Below, in pieces: positions 29,246 to 37,820 of a stretch of 41,961 nucleotides of DNA. Below the pieces are notes generated by a model. That model was not told the DNA's origin, did not search any database, and saw only the letters and a list, made by a program, of their open reading frames with translations. Made by a program: the position numbers and the translations under genes. Location of the stretch: positions 1 through 41,961 of IMG/VR virus record IMGVR_UViG_3300010883_000096; one strand, 5' to 3'. Position 1 is the stretch's first letter; each line of letters begins with the position of its first letter. The DNA comes from a virus.

Positions 29246-29542
29246 ATGACTAGTGCCGGAACTGATGCTTTAACCACTGCGGTAGCTACAATTTATAGAG
29301 AGACCGGAGGCTGTACCGAGATGATGATTCATTGTCTTACAGGCTCCACCAGTCCAGCTTTAATTCATATTGACGGTTTGCACGACGGCGATGCTGATAC
29401 CGGGGAGTATATTCCAATAGTAAAGGGTCAGACAATAACCTTCCGGATAGGGAATCTGGGTATCAAGAGAGTATATGCAAAAGGTGACGGAGGAAATGCT
29501 ACGCTCAATCATGGTGTAGTATCTCGTTTTGTAGGATCGTAA
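29246..29542 (+). CDS. Hypothetical protein, 98 aa (possible virion decoration protein)
   Basis: ATG 29246 with SD AGGAG (29234-29238). A small Thr/Gly-rich protein with strong strand potential (ALIHIDGLHDG, then QTITFRIGNLGIKRVYAKGDG) and no signal peptide or helix. That composition is typical of capsid decoration or baseplate beta-sandwich proteins. It lies between the GT9 gene and the putative lysis genes, close to the capsid gene. No family is recognised. Confidence 0.6.
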   Translation: MTSAGTDALTTAVATIYRETGGCTEMMIHCLTGSTSPALIHIDGLHDGDADTGEYIPIVKGQTITFRIGNLGIKRVYAKGDGGNATLNHGVVSRFVGS

Positions 29543-29585
29543 GTTTAAACCGTCAAGTGAATTTGTTTAACTGGAAAGTATATTT

Positions 29586-29876
29586 ATGACTTCCGAGATA
29601 TTTCAATGGCTTCAGATTGTCCTTGGCAGTGGCATTCTATTTGCCGCTCTCAAAGTATCTTTTAATCTCGGCTCTATGAAGACCGACGTTAAAATACACA
29701 GCACTCAAATACCCTCCATTTTTAAAACTGTTAATGCAATTGATACTAACGTAACTAAGATGGATGTTAAATTAGACAGTGTTATCATTAGACAGACGGA
29801 GCATACTTCGGATTGTGACAAAGATCGTAAGCGATTAAATAAGGAAGTAGCTGTTCTTTCCTCAAAGGTAAAGTAA
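29586..29876 (+). CDS. Small membrane/coiled-coil protein (holin-accessory-like)
   Basis: A 96-residue protein with one N-terminal transmembrane helix (residues 8-25) and then a Lys/Asp-rich coiled-coil region (KTVNAIDTNVTKMDVKLDSV). This architecture matches XhlA-like or holin-accessory proteins. It starts at ATG 29586 and is joined to the lipase gene by a TAATG overlap (29874-29878), and a second small membrane protein follows the lipase. A lysis role is inferred from that arrangement; a structural role cannot be excluded. Confidence 0.5.
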   Translation: MTSEIFQWLQIVLGSGILFAALKVSFNLGSMKTDVKIHSTQIPSIFKTVNAIDTNVTKMDVKLDSVIIRQTEHTSDCDKDRKRLNKEVAVLSSKVK

Positions 29877-30667
29877 TGTCATTAGAACTACTTTTGGCGG
29901 AAGTAGCTTTTGCTTCTTATCTTGAATCAGACGAAGTATCGGCTCAGATAAAAGACCGTACCCCTTTAACTAAAGTGGATTTCTTTTCAATTGAAGGCTG
30001 TGAGGGAGTTGTTGGCTCTAATGAAGATTTATTAGTAGTGGCTTTTAGGGGAACTGATCCAAAGAGTTTATTGGACTTGATGACTGATATAAATATTGGT
30101 CAAGTCCGAGTGAATTATGGAGCAGTGCACTTGGGAGCCTATACTTATTTTAAGAAGGTTGAGACTCTTCTGTTTGATTTAATACGGGATCATCATGACA
30201 ATTCACAGGACATAGCTGCTTGTGGTCACTCCTTAGGTGGTATGATAGCAAGAATCTTTTGCTGCGAGTATGACGAGATACAGTCTCACAAGAAGTCTAT
30301 AAAAATGTTAGCTGACTTCGGTTGTCCTAATACAGGAGACGCTTATTTTGATGCTAAGTTAGATTCTGCCGTAGAGACCTCACTGCATTTTGTTAACAAT
30401 TGTGATTTCTTTGCTCGGAAACCTAGTCAACGATTAGCTCGATATTTAGGACTTGATTACACTTCTCCTAGAGACGTACATTACTTCTCTTTTACGGGAA
30501 GACTGATTACAAATCCTTCAAAACTATTTAAGTTTGTAGATAGGCTCAGAGGACAACTCTCCAGTTTATATTCTCACCTGAAAGAATGGTCCTTTCCGAC
30601 ACCTGCCGGGCTTAAAAAACATAGCATGTATCGAAATCTTCAACGAATGCGGAGGGCCTTTAAGTGA
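29876..30667 (+). CDS. Class 3 lipase-like alpha/beta hydrolase
   Basis: A 263-residue protein with the lipase class 3 pattern: VVAFRGTDP (54-62, oxyanion region), the nucleophile elbow GHSLGG (117-122, Ser119), the downstream FGCPNTGD, and Asp177 (NNCDFFARKP) and His202 (DVHYFSF) as probable remaining triad members. No signal peptide, so it must be released or exported by neighbours. It sits between two small membrane proteins and is coupled to both (TAATG and GTGA overlaps), suggesting a lysis module in which it attacks membrane lipids or a lipid-containing envelope layer, as LysB-type esterases do in mycobacteriophages. Confidence 0.8.
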   Translation: MSLELLLAEVAFASYLESDEVSAQIKDRTPLTKVDFFSIEGCEGVVGSNEDLLVVAFRGTDPKSLLDLMTDINIGQVRVNYGAVHLGAYTYFKKVETLLFDLIRDHHDNSQDIAACGHSLGGMIARIFCCEYDEIQSHKKSIKMLADFGCPNTGDAYFDAKLDSAVETSLHFVNNCDFFARKPSQRLARYLGLDYTSPRDVHYFSFTGRLITNPSKLFKFVDRLRGQLSSLYSHLKEWSFPTPAGLKKHSMYRNLQRMRRAFK

Positions 30668-30888
30668 AGTTACCTTTTAAGATTCCTTCTTTTGACAGCC
30701 TGCCTTGGAAGTTAGCCTTCTTTACAGCTTTTATGATGGGGATTAATTTACCCATTATTTTTGGGTGCCATCACTACGATTTTGATTGGGAAGGTGAGAT
30801 TAGGCACAACATATTTATTACCGTAGCAGGTGCGTTGTATGCGTACTTTAATGTGGTGAAGAAGAAAGTTAAACGATTAGATAACTAG
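30664..30888 (+). CDS. Two-helix membrane protein (holin-like)
   Basis: A GTG start (30664) overlaps the lipase stop (GTGA). The 74-residue product has two predicted membrane segments (about residues 15-36, LAFFTAFMMGINLPIIFGC, and 50-66, IFITVAGALYAYFNVV) and a basic C-terminal tail (KKKVKRLDN). That size and topology is the class II holin pattern. With the lipase upstream it is the best holin candidate in the window, although sequence alone cannot show pore formation. Confidence 0.6.
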   Translation: MKLPFKIPSFDSLPWKLAFFTAFMMGINLPIIFGCHHYDFDWEGEIRHNIFITVAGALYAYFNVVKKKVKRLDN

Positions 30889-30898
30889 GAGAAGAAGG

Positions 30899-31684
30899 AT
30901 GAACGACAAGACAAGGATATTTCTACTGTTAGTAATGTTTGGGATACTCCTGATCGTTACTCAATGTCAGGCCCAGAAACTAGCCATCACTGTTAACATC
31001 GAAACGGAGAAACCTGAGACCTCTGTAAAGCCGGGAGTGCTAGTCAAGATTGCTGCCCCTGAGCTGAAGCTACCACAGGACCAATACAAGTATGATTGGA
31101 GATTAAACAATCCTCCAAAAGAGTACAAATTTGCTGAGTGGATTTTTGAAGATGGGAAGTACATTGTCTTCGCCTCTGCCATCCCTGGCAAGTACGAGTT
31201 TGATTTAGTTGTTGTAACTGCCGTAGAGAAAGTAATCACTGTTGAGAGAATACAGCATAGTGTGATCGTCTTGGGTACAATAGTCCCTGATAAGCCAAAC
31301 ACCGGAGACACCTCACCAGACACCCCTGAAGGCCCCTCAGCCCCTCCTGAAGGCCCTTCCTTTGGATTAACGACCCTTACTACCCTTTTGGCTAACAAGG
31401 TCAATGACGAGACTACAGCGGCTCTCCTTGCAAGTGCTTATGAGTCTGTTGCAGGAAGAATTAAATCTGGATCAATTAAAACATCGAAGCAAGCACAGAC
31501 GGCTATTGTAAAAGCTAATCGTTCTGTCTTAGCTAACGGAGAGACAAAGGAAGCTTGGGAGTCTTTCACCAGAGGATTGAACGCTGAATTCGGCAAACTT
31601 GCTAAAGCTGGAAAATTAGACTCTGTGACGAACTTACAGGTTATTTTCTTGGAGGTGGCTGCTGGACTGAGAGGTGCGAAATGA
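30899..31684 (+). CDS. Secreted protein, 261 aa
   Basis: ATG 30899 with SD GGAGAAGAAGG. The N-terminus (basic, then FLLLVMFGILLIVTQCQAQ) is a signal peptide; a Cys precedes the predicted cleavage point but the -1 Gln does not fit a lipobox. A beta-rich domain follows (about 27-130; strands PGKYEFDLVVV and ERIQHSVIVLG), then a Pro/Gly/Ser linker (PDTPEGPSAPPEGPS) and a helical C-terminal domain (about 160-261). No family is recognised. It may be a periplasmic partner of the holin/lipase unit; a spanin is possible but would need a membrane anchor. Confidence 0.6.
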   Translation: MNDKTRIFLLLVMFGILLIVTQCQAQKLAITVNIETEKPETSVKPGVLVKIAAPELKLPQDQYKYDWRLNNPPKEYKFAEWIFEDGKYIVFASAIPGKYEFDLVVVTAVEKVITVERIQHSVIVLGTIVPDKPNTGDTSPDTPEGPSAPPEGPSFGLTTLTTLLANKVNDETTAALLASAYESVAGRIKSGSIKTSKQAQTAIVKANRSVLANGETKEAWESFTRGLNAEFGKLAKAGKLDSVTNLQVIFLEVAAGLRGAK

Positions 31685-32643
31685 TATTCAAACCTCAAGC
31701 CCTATGGACATCATCTCAACCTTTCCTTGCAAAATTGGAGTTACTGTTCAATCTTGGGTATTTTGTTTCTGAAGAGTATCCAGAAATAAATGATAACACT
31801 CGACTCAAGATACTAAACGCATCTTTAACCGAAAAAACTTCTGTTGTTATTGAAGCCGTAAAAAAATTCCAAAACTTTTACCTTGAAGAATACAAGAGGC
31901 AGTTCGATGGATTACCGGCTGTTGACGGAATCTTCGGAAACAAGACAGCACAGACGGCTGAGAATATGCTTGCAAATCGGTACTGCAATCACCCTGATAT
32001 TTCTCCTATGGTTCAAGGTAAGGGGTTGAGGCGTTGGGGCTTCAAGGATGTTACTTATGGACACGAGCTTCAAAAACTACCTGAAGTAAATGGAGCCTTA
32101 ATTCATAAAGCCTATGTCCGTGCGGCTGAGTCATGGAATAAGATCTGCGGTCTGGAGGCTAAATACATTGAGCGAACAAGCGAAGCAAACATCCAAGCTT
32201 ACGCCCAGAGAATTGATGGTCGAGGCGGCACGTTGGCGTGGTCCTATCTCCCCGGCAACGGTGCTGGAAGAAGCACACAACTTGAACAGCGGTACGATAC
32301 AAGTGACCGTTACACAAACTACTCTTTTGCCGAAGAGGTAATTAAACATGAATATGGTCACGCTCTTGGTTTTGATCATGATAATGGTCAGGATAAGAAT
32401 GGGGCTAAATCTATTATGCACGCTTCTGCCATTGGCATTCAAAGGCAGAATCTAAATGATATCAAAGGGGCAGTAAGTCGCTATGATAAACCTTCAGTTG
32501 AAGTTCCTACTACGCCTGATGGTCCTACTCCCGATGTTCCGTCTCCCGAGTCTCCCGTTTATGGAGGGGAATTTACTCTCGTAGAAGCTGATGGTAGAGA
32601 GAGAGTTTTCCTTGAATTGACCAAAGGAGATTGGGTAGTATGA
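31681..32643 (+). CDS. Matrixin-like metalloprotease with N-terminal peptidoglycan-binding-like domain
   Basis: A 320-residue zinc protease. The metzincin signature HEYGHALGFDH (residues 223-233) supplies the three His ligands and catalytic Glu224, and SIMHAS with Met246 is the Met-turn. Residues about 55-100 (a FQ-rich helix, then VDGIFGNKTA) resemble a PG-binding-1 domain, the same order as in matrix metalloproteinases. A Pro/Asp linker (PTTPDGPTPDVPSPESP) and a short tail follow. No obvious signal peptide is seen at the start. It may act in virion entry or lysis by cutting host surface protein. ATG overlaps the previous stop (ATGA). Confidence 0.85.
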   Translation: MIFKPQALWTSSQPFLAKLELLFNLGYFVSEEYPEINDNTRLKILNASLTEKTSVVIEAVKKFQNFYLEEYKRQFDGLPAVDGIFGNKTAQTAENMLANRYCNHPDISPMVQGKGLRRWGFKDVTYGHELQKLPEVNGALIHKAYVRAAESWNKICGLEAKYIERTSEANIQAYAQRIDGRGGTLAWSYLPGNGAGRSTQLEQRYDTSDRYTNYSFAEEVIKHEYGHALGFDHDNGQDKNGAKSIMHASAIGIQRQNLNDIKGAVSRYDKPSVEVPTTPDGPTPDVPSPESPVYGGEFTLVEADGRERVFLELTKGDWVV

Positions 32644-33419
32644 TACTCAATACAATTACAATTTGGCTTGTTTTAGCTTCGTCGGTACTGGCTCAGGATG
32701 GGGTGTTGCCTACATCTTCGGATTGGGTACTTCCTAAAACTGAATCTACTTGGGTTATTCCTCAAGCTAGAAAGGAGGTGATCTTCTTTTCTGCGGAGTG
32801 GTGTGTTAACTGCAAAGTAATCAAGAAAGAAGTATTACCTGTTTTAATTGACGCCGGATGGAAAGTCGGCACGAGTGAAGATTCTGAGATTAGAATTGTT
32901 GACATAGACAAGTCGCCAGAACTTTGGAAGCAATATGGTTCTGAAGCTGATGGCCTCCCCCAACTTGTCTGCGTCTATGATGGGGAAGTGATCAGAGCTT
33001 TACGCTCTGGTTGCTCTACCCCTCAGGATGAGTGGGGAATTGGTTGGCTTTATAAAGGGAGGGATGAACGCCCAGAACCGAAACGTGAGTTAGTCACAGC
33101 ACGAACAAGTCATGCTTATCCACTGAGAGGGTCTTGGTGGAGCGTGAATGGTGATTGGCGAGCAACTAGAGGGGAAGTCATTAACCACCTTTTGACAAGT
33201 CCTACTCATACCTTAGAGAAGAACGAAAATGGGGATTGGGTAGAGAGCCGGTTGATGCAACATAGAGCTAAGATTAAACGAATGAGTAGAGCCGAAGCTC
33301 AAAGCCTTCATTCCGATCATCATGAAAATAGGGTTGATTGGGTTAGGTTGGAGTCTGAGAGAGTTACTCTTCTTCAAAAAGTACAACGTAAGGTACAACA
33401 ACAGTTGTGTCCAACATGA
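32640..33419 (+). CDS. Exported thioredoxin-like protein
   Basis: ATG 32640 overlaps the metalloprotease stop (ATGA); an upstream TTG is less likely. The 259-residue product starts with a signal peptide (MILNTITIWLVLASSVLAQD, cleavage after SVLA). Residues 47-130 form a thioredoxin-like fold with the active-site pair WCVNC (Cys55/Cys58) and the cis-Pro region GLPQLVCVYDG. A Trp-rich C-terminal domain follows (SWWSVNGDWRATRGEVINHLL), then a basic helical tail. It would catalyse disulphide exchange outside the cytoplasm. Proximity to secreted proteins suggests it helps fold them. Confidence 0.8.
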   Translation: MILNTITIWLVLASSVLAQDGVLPTSSDWVLPKTESTWVIPQARKEVIFFSAEWCVNCKVIKKEVLPVLIDAGWKVGTSEDSEIRIVDIDKSPELWKQYGSEADGLPQLVCVYDGEVIRALRSGCSTPQDEWGIGWLYKGRDERPEPKRELVTARTSHAYPLRGSWWSVNGDWRATRGEVINHLLTSPTHTLEKNENGDWVESRLMQHRAKIKRMSRAEAQSLHSDHHENRVDWVRLESERVTLLQKVQRKVQQQLCPT

Positions 33420-33459
33420 CCTTAATTAATCGATTTTGGCAGTTTGTCAAACAATTCGA

Positions 33460-33475
33460 GTGCACACGCTTGCAC
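33460..33475 (+). repeat. Dispersed 16-bp motif, copy 9
   Basis: GTGCACACGCTTGCAC, 18 bases before the ATG at 33494 with SD AAAGGAG between. It starts a new block after the metalloprotease/thioredoxin pair. Confidence 0.85.
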
Positions 33476-33493
33476 TCTCAAAAGGAGCAACCG

Positions 33494-33943
33494 ATGAATA
33501 CAGAAGCATTAGCAGAAGATTTAGCTTTACGATTAGAGATGATTGAAGAAGATTCTCCTCTGGGTGGATTTTCAAACAGACTGGACGAAAACTTAACTAA
33601 GAGAGATGTGCCTCTTCAGTTTGGTTTCACAGCATTACTTCCTGTTCTCGTTGAACTCTTCGTCGGTCTATTAGGAGATTGTTTTGGTGCTGAGGACGAT
33701 GACGAAGAAACAGCCGAACAATTTAGAAGCCCTAAGACAATTCATCGAATTGGTCTGAGACGAAAGATCCGCATCGAGATGTTTGATCGAAGTGGTAGGA
33801 AGTTTCGTGAAGGCAATGGAAATGAAATGGTCTCTGCTCTGCTGGCGACCGGGAAAGAATCCACTCAAGATGAAGCTTTAGTTGTTGTCAAATATGTTCG
33901 CAAAAATGAAGTTCCTACGGATAATTCAAGTTGGGTAGTATAG
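33494..33943 (+). CDS. Hypothetical protein, 149 aa
   Basis: ATG 33494 with SD AAAGGAG (33481-33487) is preferred to an in-frame start at 33407 that would overlap the previous gene and read through the repeat. The product has an acidic N-terminus, a hydrophobic helix (FTALLPVLVELFVGLL, about residues 49-64) that could be a membrane segment, an acidic loop (GAEDDDEETAEQ) and a strand-rich basic C-terminus. No family is recognised. It is the first gene of the block leading to fibre-like proteins. Confidence 0.6.
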   Translation: MNTEALAEDLALRLEMIEEDSPLGGFSNRLDENLTKRDVPLQFGFTALLPVLVELFVGLLGDCFGAEDDDEETAEQFRSPKTIHRIGLRRKIRIEMFDRSGRKFREGNGNEMVSALLATGKESTQDEALVVVKYVRKNEVPTDNSSWVV

Positions 33944-34687
33944 ATGGCTGATCTGGTTTTAACAATCCGAGATAATGCAGGTCGAAAGGACGGTGATCCC
34001 TTCCATCCGTGGAATGACCGTTCTATTCGACAGAAGCGTATTGAAGACTTGGTTTCGACTGAGAAGGCAAAAAATCCAGGCAGTTTTAAAGATACAACCA
34101 CCCTACTCTATGATTTCTATCTGAGGTTTTATGAGTTCAGGGTCGAGCATTTTGGGGATTCTTTTCTGAAAATCACACAGGCGACCGGAGAGGTTGAAAA
34201 CGTAACTGATTTGAAACTTGTTCAAAACATGGGTCTTTATATTGCCAGAAGAAAAGAGTTTGGGAAGGTTCCGTTGTTTCTGGAGAGCAACAAGACGATC
34301 TGCTTTGGTGGAAACATCGGAATTGATTTGAATGGTATTGAGGATTTTTGGAATGTGGCTGAAGGTAAGACAACACGCAAACGAAAGGACTTTCAGGAGG
34401 TCTTTTATAATACGCCGATGCTAAAAAATTACCTAGTGCTCGACATGCAAGACTTCGACGATGACAGAGCACTCCAAATCATAGAGAAGAAGACTAAGCC
34501 GCACGACGATGGAAAAGGTGGCACGTTCGATGCTGACGAGTTAGAAACCAAGAGGACAATTAATTGGCAGGCTGATTTAGGTATCGGTAGAGCGACCGCA
34601 GATAAGATCAGAGACAAATCCCAAAAGGTCGAAGTGAAACGCGGTCGTCAATACAACATTAACACGATCCTGGAATCAAAACCGTAA
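33944..34687 (+). CDS. Hypothetical protein, 247 aa
   Basis: ATG 33944 directly follows the previous stop (33943). The first 60 residues are charged and helical (RSIRQKRIEDLVSTEKA), then come alternating aromatic-rich strands (LLYDFYLRFYEFRVEHFGDSF) and a basic, Lys-rich C-terminal region. No signal peptide or membrane segment. No family is recognised. The two genes that follow encode beta-rich structural proteins, so it may be a virion component or chaperone. Its stop overlaps the next ATG by one base (TAATG). Confidence 0.6.
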   Translation: MADLVLTIRDNAGRKDGDPFHPWNDRSIRQKRIEDLVSTEKAKNPGSFKDTTTLLYDFYLRFYEFRVEHFGDSFLKITQATGEVENVTDLKLVQNMGLYIARRKEFGKVPLFLESNKTICFGGNIGIDLNGIEDFWNVAEGKTTRKRKDFQEVFYNTPMLKNYLVLDMQDFDDDRALQIIEKKTKPHDDGKGGTFDADELETKRTINWQADLGIGRATADKIRDKSQKVEVKRGRQYNINTILESKP

Positions 34688-35958
34688 TGGCTAGAACAAC
34701 AACAACTCGATTTTCGCTGTACTATGGTGGCAGGTCTGCGGACGCTGTTACTATCAGTTCGGCATACGCAGGGACGGACGGAACAATTACGTTATCTGCT
34801 TCTGTGCCTGCTGGTGTTGTTGTAGGTGAGACGATTACTGATTCAGGTGGCAACACCTATTTGATTACTGCACTACCCGGTGGCTCTGATTTAACTTGCC
34901 AAGACTTCGATACTACGACTGATCCGGCCACAGGAGCAGCAACAATCCAAGAGGCTTATCAAAGTGCTGGGGCATGGGAAGCTGATTTAGATGCTGCGGT
35001 TAACACCGAATGTCTAAAGGCTGGAGACACATCAATGGGTGAATGCAGAAGTGCGGTTACGTTCGCTGCGGGAGTAACTATCAACAGCGGTAACTCTCTT
35101 GGTTTAGCTGCAACAAAATTGACGGCACTCAGCGGAGAAGAACATGATGGGACTGCGGGTTCCGGTGTTTTGTTCACCGCAACAATTGACTTCCGACCTA
35201 ACGTAGCTGGAACAGTTAGCTTGCTTGAACTGAGTAGCAACGCCCAAATCAACAGCCTACTCAATTCGTCGTTAGGAATTATTGAGAGAAACATTGTTCA
35301 TGGGAGAGGCAGTGTAGGTTCAATTGTAATAAGGGCATCAAATAAATACGTCCACCGAAACATTATTTACAATATGGTGAATAGTGGTTCTGGAAGTTCT
35401 GATATTCAAGGAATCTATTTCAATGTAACTGCTATTTCTCCTGGGATATTTGTTCGAAGCAACACAATACATGGCATCACAAGAAACACATCTGTAACAG
35501 CAGGTTCTTATGGAATCTATTCCGTAGATGATGCCGACGAAAACATCCAATATAACATCGTTACGCAAGTAGATGGCAGCTCCGGTGGTTCGCATGATTG
35601 CTACAGCCAATCAGCACCTTCCAATGCGGTAATGGATCACAACATCGCAAGCGACACAACAGCAAGTGGAACGGGTTCTGCTGATTCAATCGACCCTGCT
35701 GATTTATACGTCAACACGACCGTGGGGTTTGAAGACTTGCACCTAAAGGATGGGGCTGATTCAAACGCTCTTGAAATTGGTGCTGGTCTCGGAACAACAA
35801 ATGGTGTCAATATCGACATTGATGGAACTGATGTTGACGATTTAGGTTTAACTTGGGACGCCGGGGCACATCAGAAATCAATAACATCCTTTGTTCCATT
35901 CCCTCACCCGAGAGGTTTGGTTGGTGGGATGTTAAATCATAGCGGAGGAGCATTATGA
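34687..35958 (+). CDS. Beta-helix-like fibre protein
   Basis: A 423-residue Ser/Gly/Thr/Asn-rich protein without a signal peptide. The central half is a series of short strands separated by turns (VIRASNKYVHRNIIYNMV, then GIFVRSNTIHGITRN and a NIQYNIVTQVDGS run), the rung pattern of right-handed parallel beta-helix proteins such as pectate lyases and many tail fibres. No catalytic motif was identified. It probably belongs to the virion surface or a host-recognition appendage. ATGA/TAATG overlaps couple it to both neighbours. Confidence 0.7.
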   Translation: MARTTTTRFSLYYGGRSADAVTISSAYAGTDGTITLSASVPAGVVVGETITDSGGNTYLITALPGGSDLTCQDFDTTTDPATGAATIQEAYQSAGAWEADLDAAVNTECLKAGDTSMGECRSAVTFAAGVTINSGNSLGLAATKLTALSGEEHDGTAGSGVLFTATIDFRPNVAGTVSLLELSSNAQINSLLNSSLGIIERNIVHGRGSVGSIVIRASNKYVHRNIIYNMVNSGSGSSDIQGIYFNVTAISPGIFVRSNTIHGITRNTSVTAGSYGIYSVDDADENIQYNIVTQVDGSSGGSHDCYSQSAPSNAVMDHNIASDTTASGTGSADSIDPADLYVNTTVGFEDLHLKDGADSNALEIGAGLGTTNGVNIDIDGTDVDDLGLTWDAGAHQKSITSFVPFPHPRGLVGGMLNHSGGAL

Positions 35959-37820
35959 GCGTTAAAGGTGGAGCGACAAACGTAACAAGGTATTTCATGG
36001 TTCGGCTTGTAGCTGACGGGACGGCTGCAACTGGTTTAACTCCCGCAACATTTGATATGCAATACACTCGTAATGGTGCCGCTCCTGCTGCTAAGGCTGA
36101 CGGTTCTGCTCTTTCAACAACTGCCGACGCTCATTCTGATAATGGGATCATAGAAGTTGATGCGACCGACTCTCCTGGCCTCTATCGGACGGACTGGCCT
36201 GACGCTGCCTTCGCTGCGGGTGTTGATGATGTAATGCTTCTATTGACTTATGACGCAACAGTGTTTGCAGAAGCTTTGCGAGTAGACATAGATCCGCCTG
36301 TTAATGTGGTTGCCGTTAGTGCTGATCAAACCGCCGCCGACAACCTTGAATTGGCTTGTGCTAACTACTCTGCGACAAGGGGCTTGACCGGAACAGCTTT
36401 ACCTGCTGCGGCTGCTGATGCTATCGGCGGGCTGCCAATTAGTGACGCTGGAGGTTTAGACCTTGATGCAAAACTGGCAAACACGAACGAAATAACCGTT
36501 GCTCGAATGGGTGCTTTAACTGATTGGATTGATGGAGGCAGACTTGATGTGTTGCTTGATGCTATTCCAACAACAGCTATGCGTGGAACTGACAGTGCGG
36601 CAACCGAGGTCAAACAAGATATTATTGACACCAATGTAGTCACTTTACTCTTAACTACTGATCGCATTAAAAAGGTGGTTTGGTTCGATTCTGTCAATGG
36701 TGCTTCTGGAACAGATGTAGATATTAACGGTAGGCAAGACAATCCTTCAGATACAATTGCTAACGTTCTTACAATGGCTGTTGCTTTAGGGACAAACATT
36801 ATCAGGGTGGTTGAAGGTTCTACTTTAACTCTCGACGCTGCAACTGAAGGTTATCGAATTATTGGTAAAAATTGGACTTTAGCATTAGGTAGTCAAAGTA
36901 TTTCTGGTTCTTATATCGAAGGTGCTACAGTTGGAGTGAGTGGAATTTGTACCGGTGCAATTAGACCTGTGTTTAAAGATTGTACTTTAGGAACACTGAC
37001 TGCTCCACCTTGTGGATTTTATGAGTGTGGTTTAGATTCTGGTCAAGTGACTGCTGGTTCTGCTGGCGTGTTTGTATTTGATAATTGTCATAGTAGAATT
37101 GCTGGAGTCAACTTTCCTCTCTTCAATGCAAGTGATGAAATCGTTGATCTTTCTGTAAGGCATTACTCAGGCGGATTTGGATTATCAAATTTCACTGATG
37201 CTACTTCTGATGTTTCAATCGAAGCTAATGGAAATGTCAGTGAAGCTGTAACTTGTACTGCTGGAACTTTAGTGATAAGAGGAAATGCTACCCTTACCAC
37301 AGCAGGTTCAATGACAGTTTCTGACAATGCAAGAATTGATATAGATCAAATTAACCAGCAAGCAGACTTAGCTCTCAATGATTATGACGGACCCACAAGG
37401 GTGGAAGCCACTACTGATAAAGATGCCATTATTACACAGGGTGACTCTGCCTGGGTAACAGCAACAGGATTCAATACAACAACTCCTCCGACTGTAGCCG
37501 CAATTGCTGATGGAGTTTGGGATGAACTTACCGCAGGTCACTTGGTAGCTGGAAGCTTCGGGGTAGCAGTGTCGGATATCCTAGTGGACACCAATGGTCT
37601 TCATGATGGGGCTATACCTGAAATTACAGGAGCCTCCGACGTACCCGCGACTCCTACGTTGGTGCAAGCCGTTATGTTAAATTATATGGATCTACGTAAT
37701 GATAGTCAGAACACTGCTACTGAACGTAGGGTTCTCAATAGTGCTGGAACAGAGGTATTAGACGCTACTATGTCAGATGATACTACTACCTTTAGTCCTG
37801 GCAAACTCGGAGATGCGTAG
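35955..37820 (+). CDS. Large tail-fibre-like or tail-associated structural protein
   Basis: A 621-residue protein, Ala/Gly/Thr/Asp-rich. The N-terminal 110 residues resemble a beta-sandwich that begins VKGGATNVTRYFMVRLVADG, then a module with TRGLTGTALPAAAADAIGGLP and ISDAGGLDLDAKL, an organisation I have seen described in phage virion proteins. A later region (about 230-480) has beta-solenoid-like repeats, and the tail ends with VWDELTAGHLVAGSFG and LRNDSQNTATERRVL. It probably forms a fibre or capsid/tail appendage. It starts with an ATGA overlap. Confidence 0.65.
   Translation: MSVKGGATNVTRYFMVRLVADGTAATGLTPATFDMQYTRNGAAPAAKADGSALSTTADAHSDNGIIEVDATDSPGLYRTDWPDAAFAAGVDDVMLLLTYDATVFAEALRVDIDPPVNVVAVSADQTAADNLELACANYSATRGLTGTALPAAAADAIGGLPISDAGGLDLDAKLANTNEITVARMGALTDWIDGGRLDVLLDAIPTTAMRGTDSAATEVKQDIIDTNVVTLLLTTDRIKKVVWFDSVNGASGTDVDINGRQDNPSDTIANVLTMAVALGTNIIRVVEGSTLTLDAATEGYRIIGKNWTLALGSQSISGSYIEGATVGVSGICTGAIRPVFKDCTLGTLTAPPCGFYECGLDSGQVTAGSAGVFVFDNCHSRIAGVNFPLFNASDEIVDLSVRHYSGGFGLSNFTDATSDVSIEANGNVSEAVTCTAGTLVIRGNATLTTAGSMTVSDNARIDIDQINQQADLALNDYDGPTRVEATTDKDAIITQGDSAWVTATGFNTTTPPTVAAIADGVWDELTAGHLVAGSFGVAVSDILVDTNGLHDGAIPEITGASDVPATPTLVQAVMLNYMDLRNDSQNTATERRVLNSAGTEVLDATMSDDTTTFSPGKLGDA

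Noticed and set aside
30967-31404. 145-aa minus-strand ORF
   Set aside because: Antisense to the secreted protein at 30899; low complexity and no supporting start.
36365-36799. 144-aa minus-strand ORF
   Set aside because: Shadow of the 621-aa structural gene; no SD and biased Ser/Ala/Val composition.
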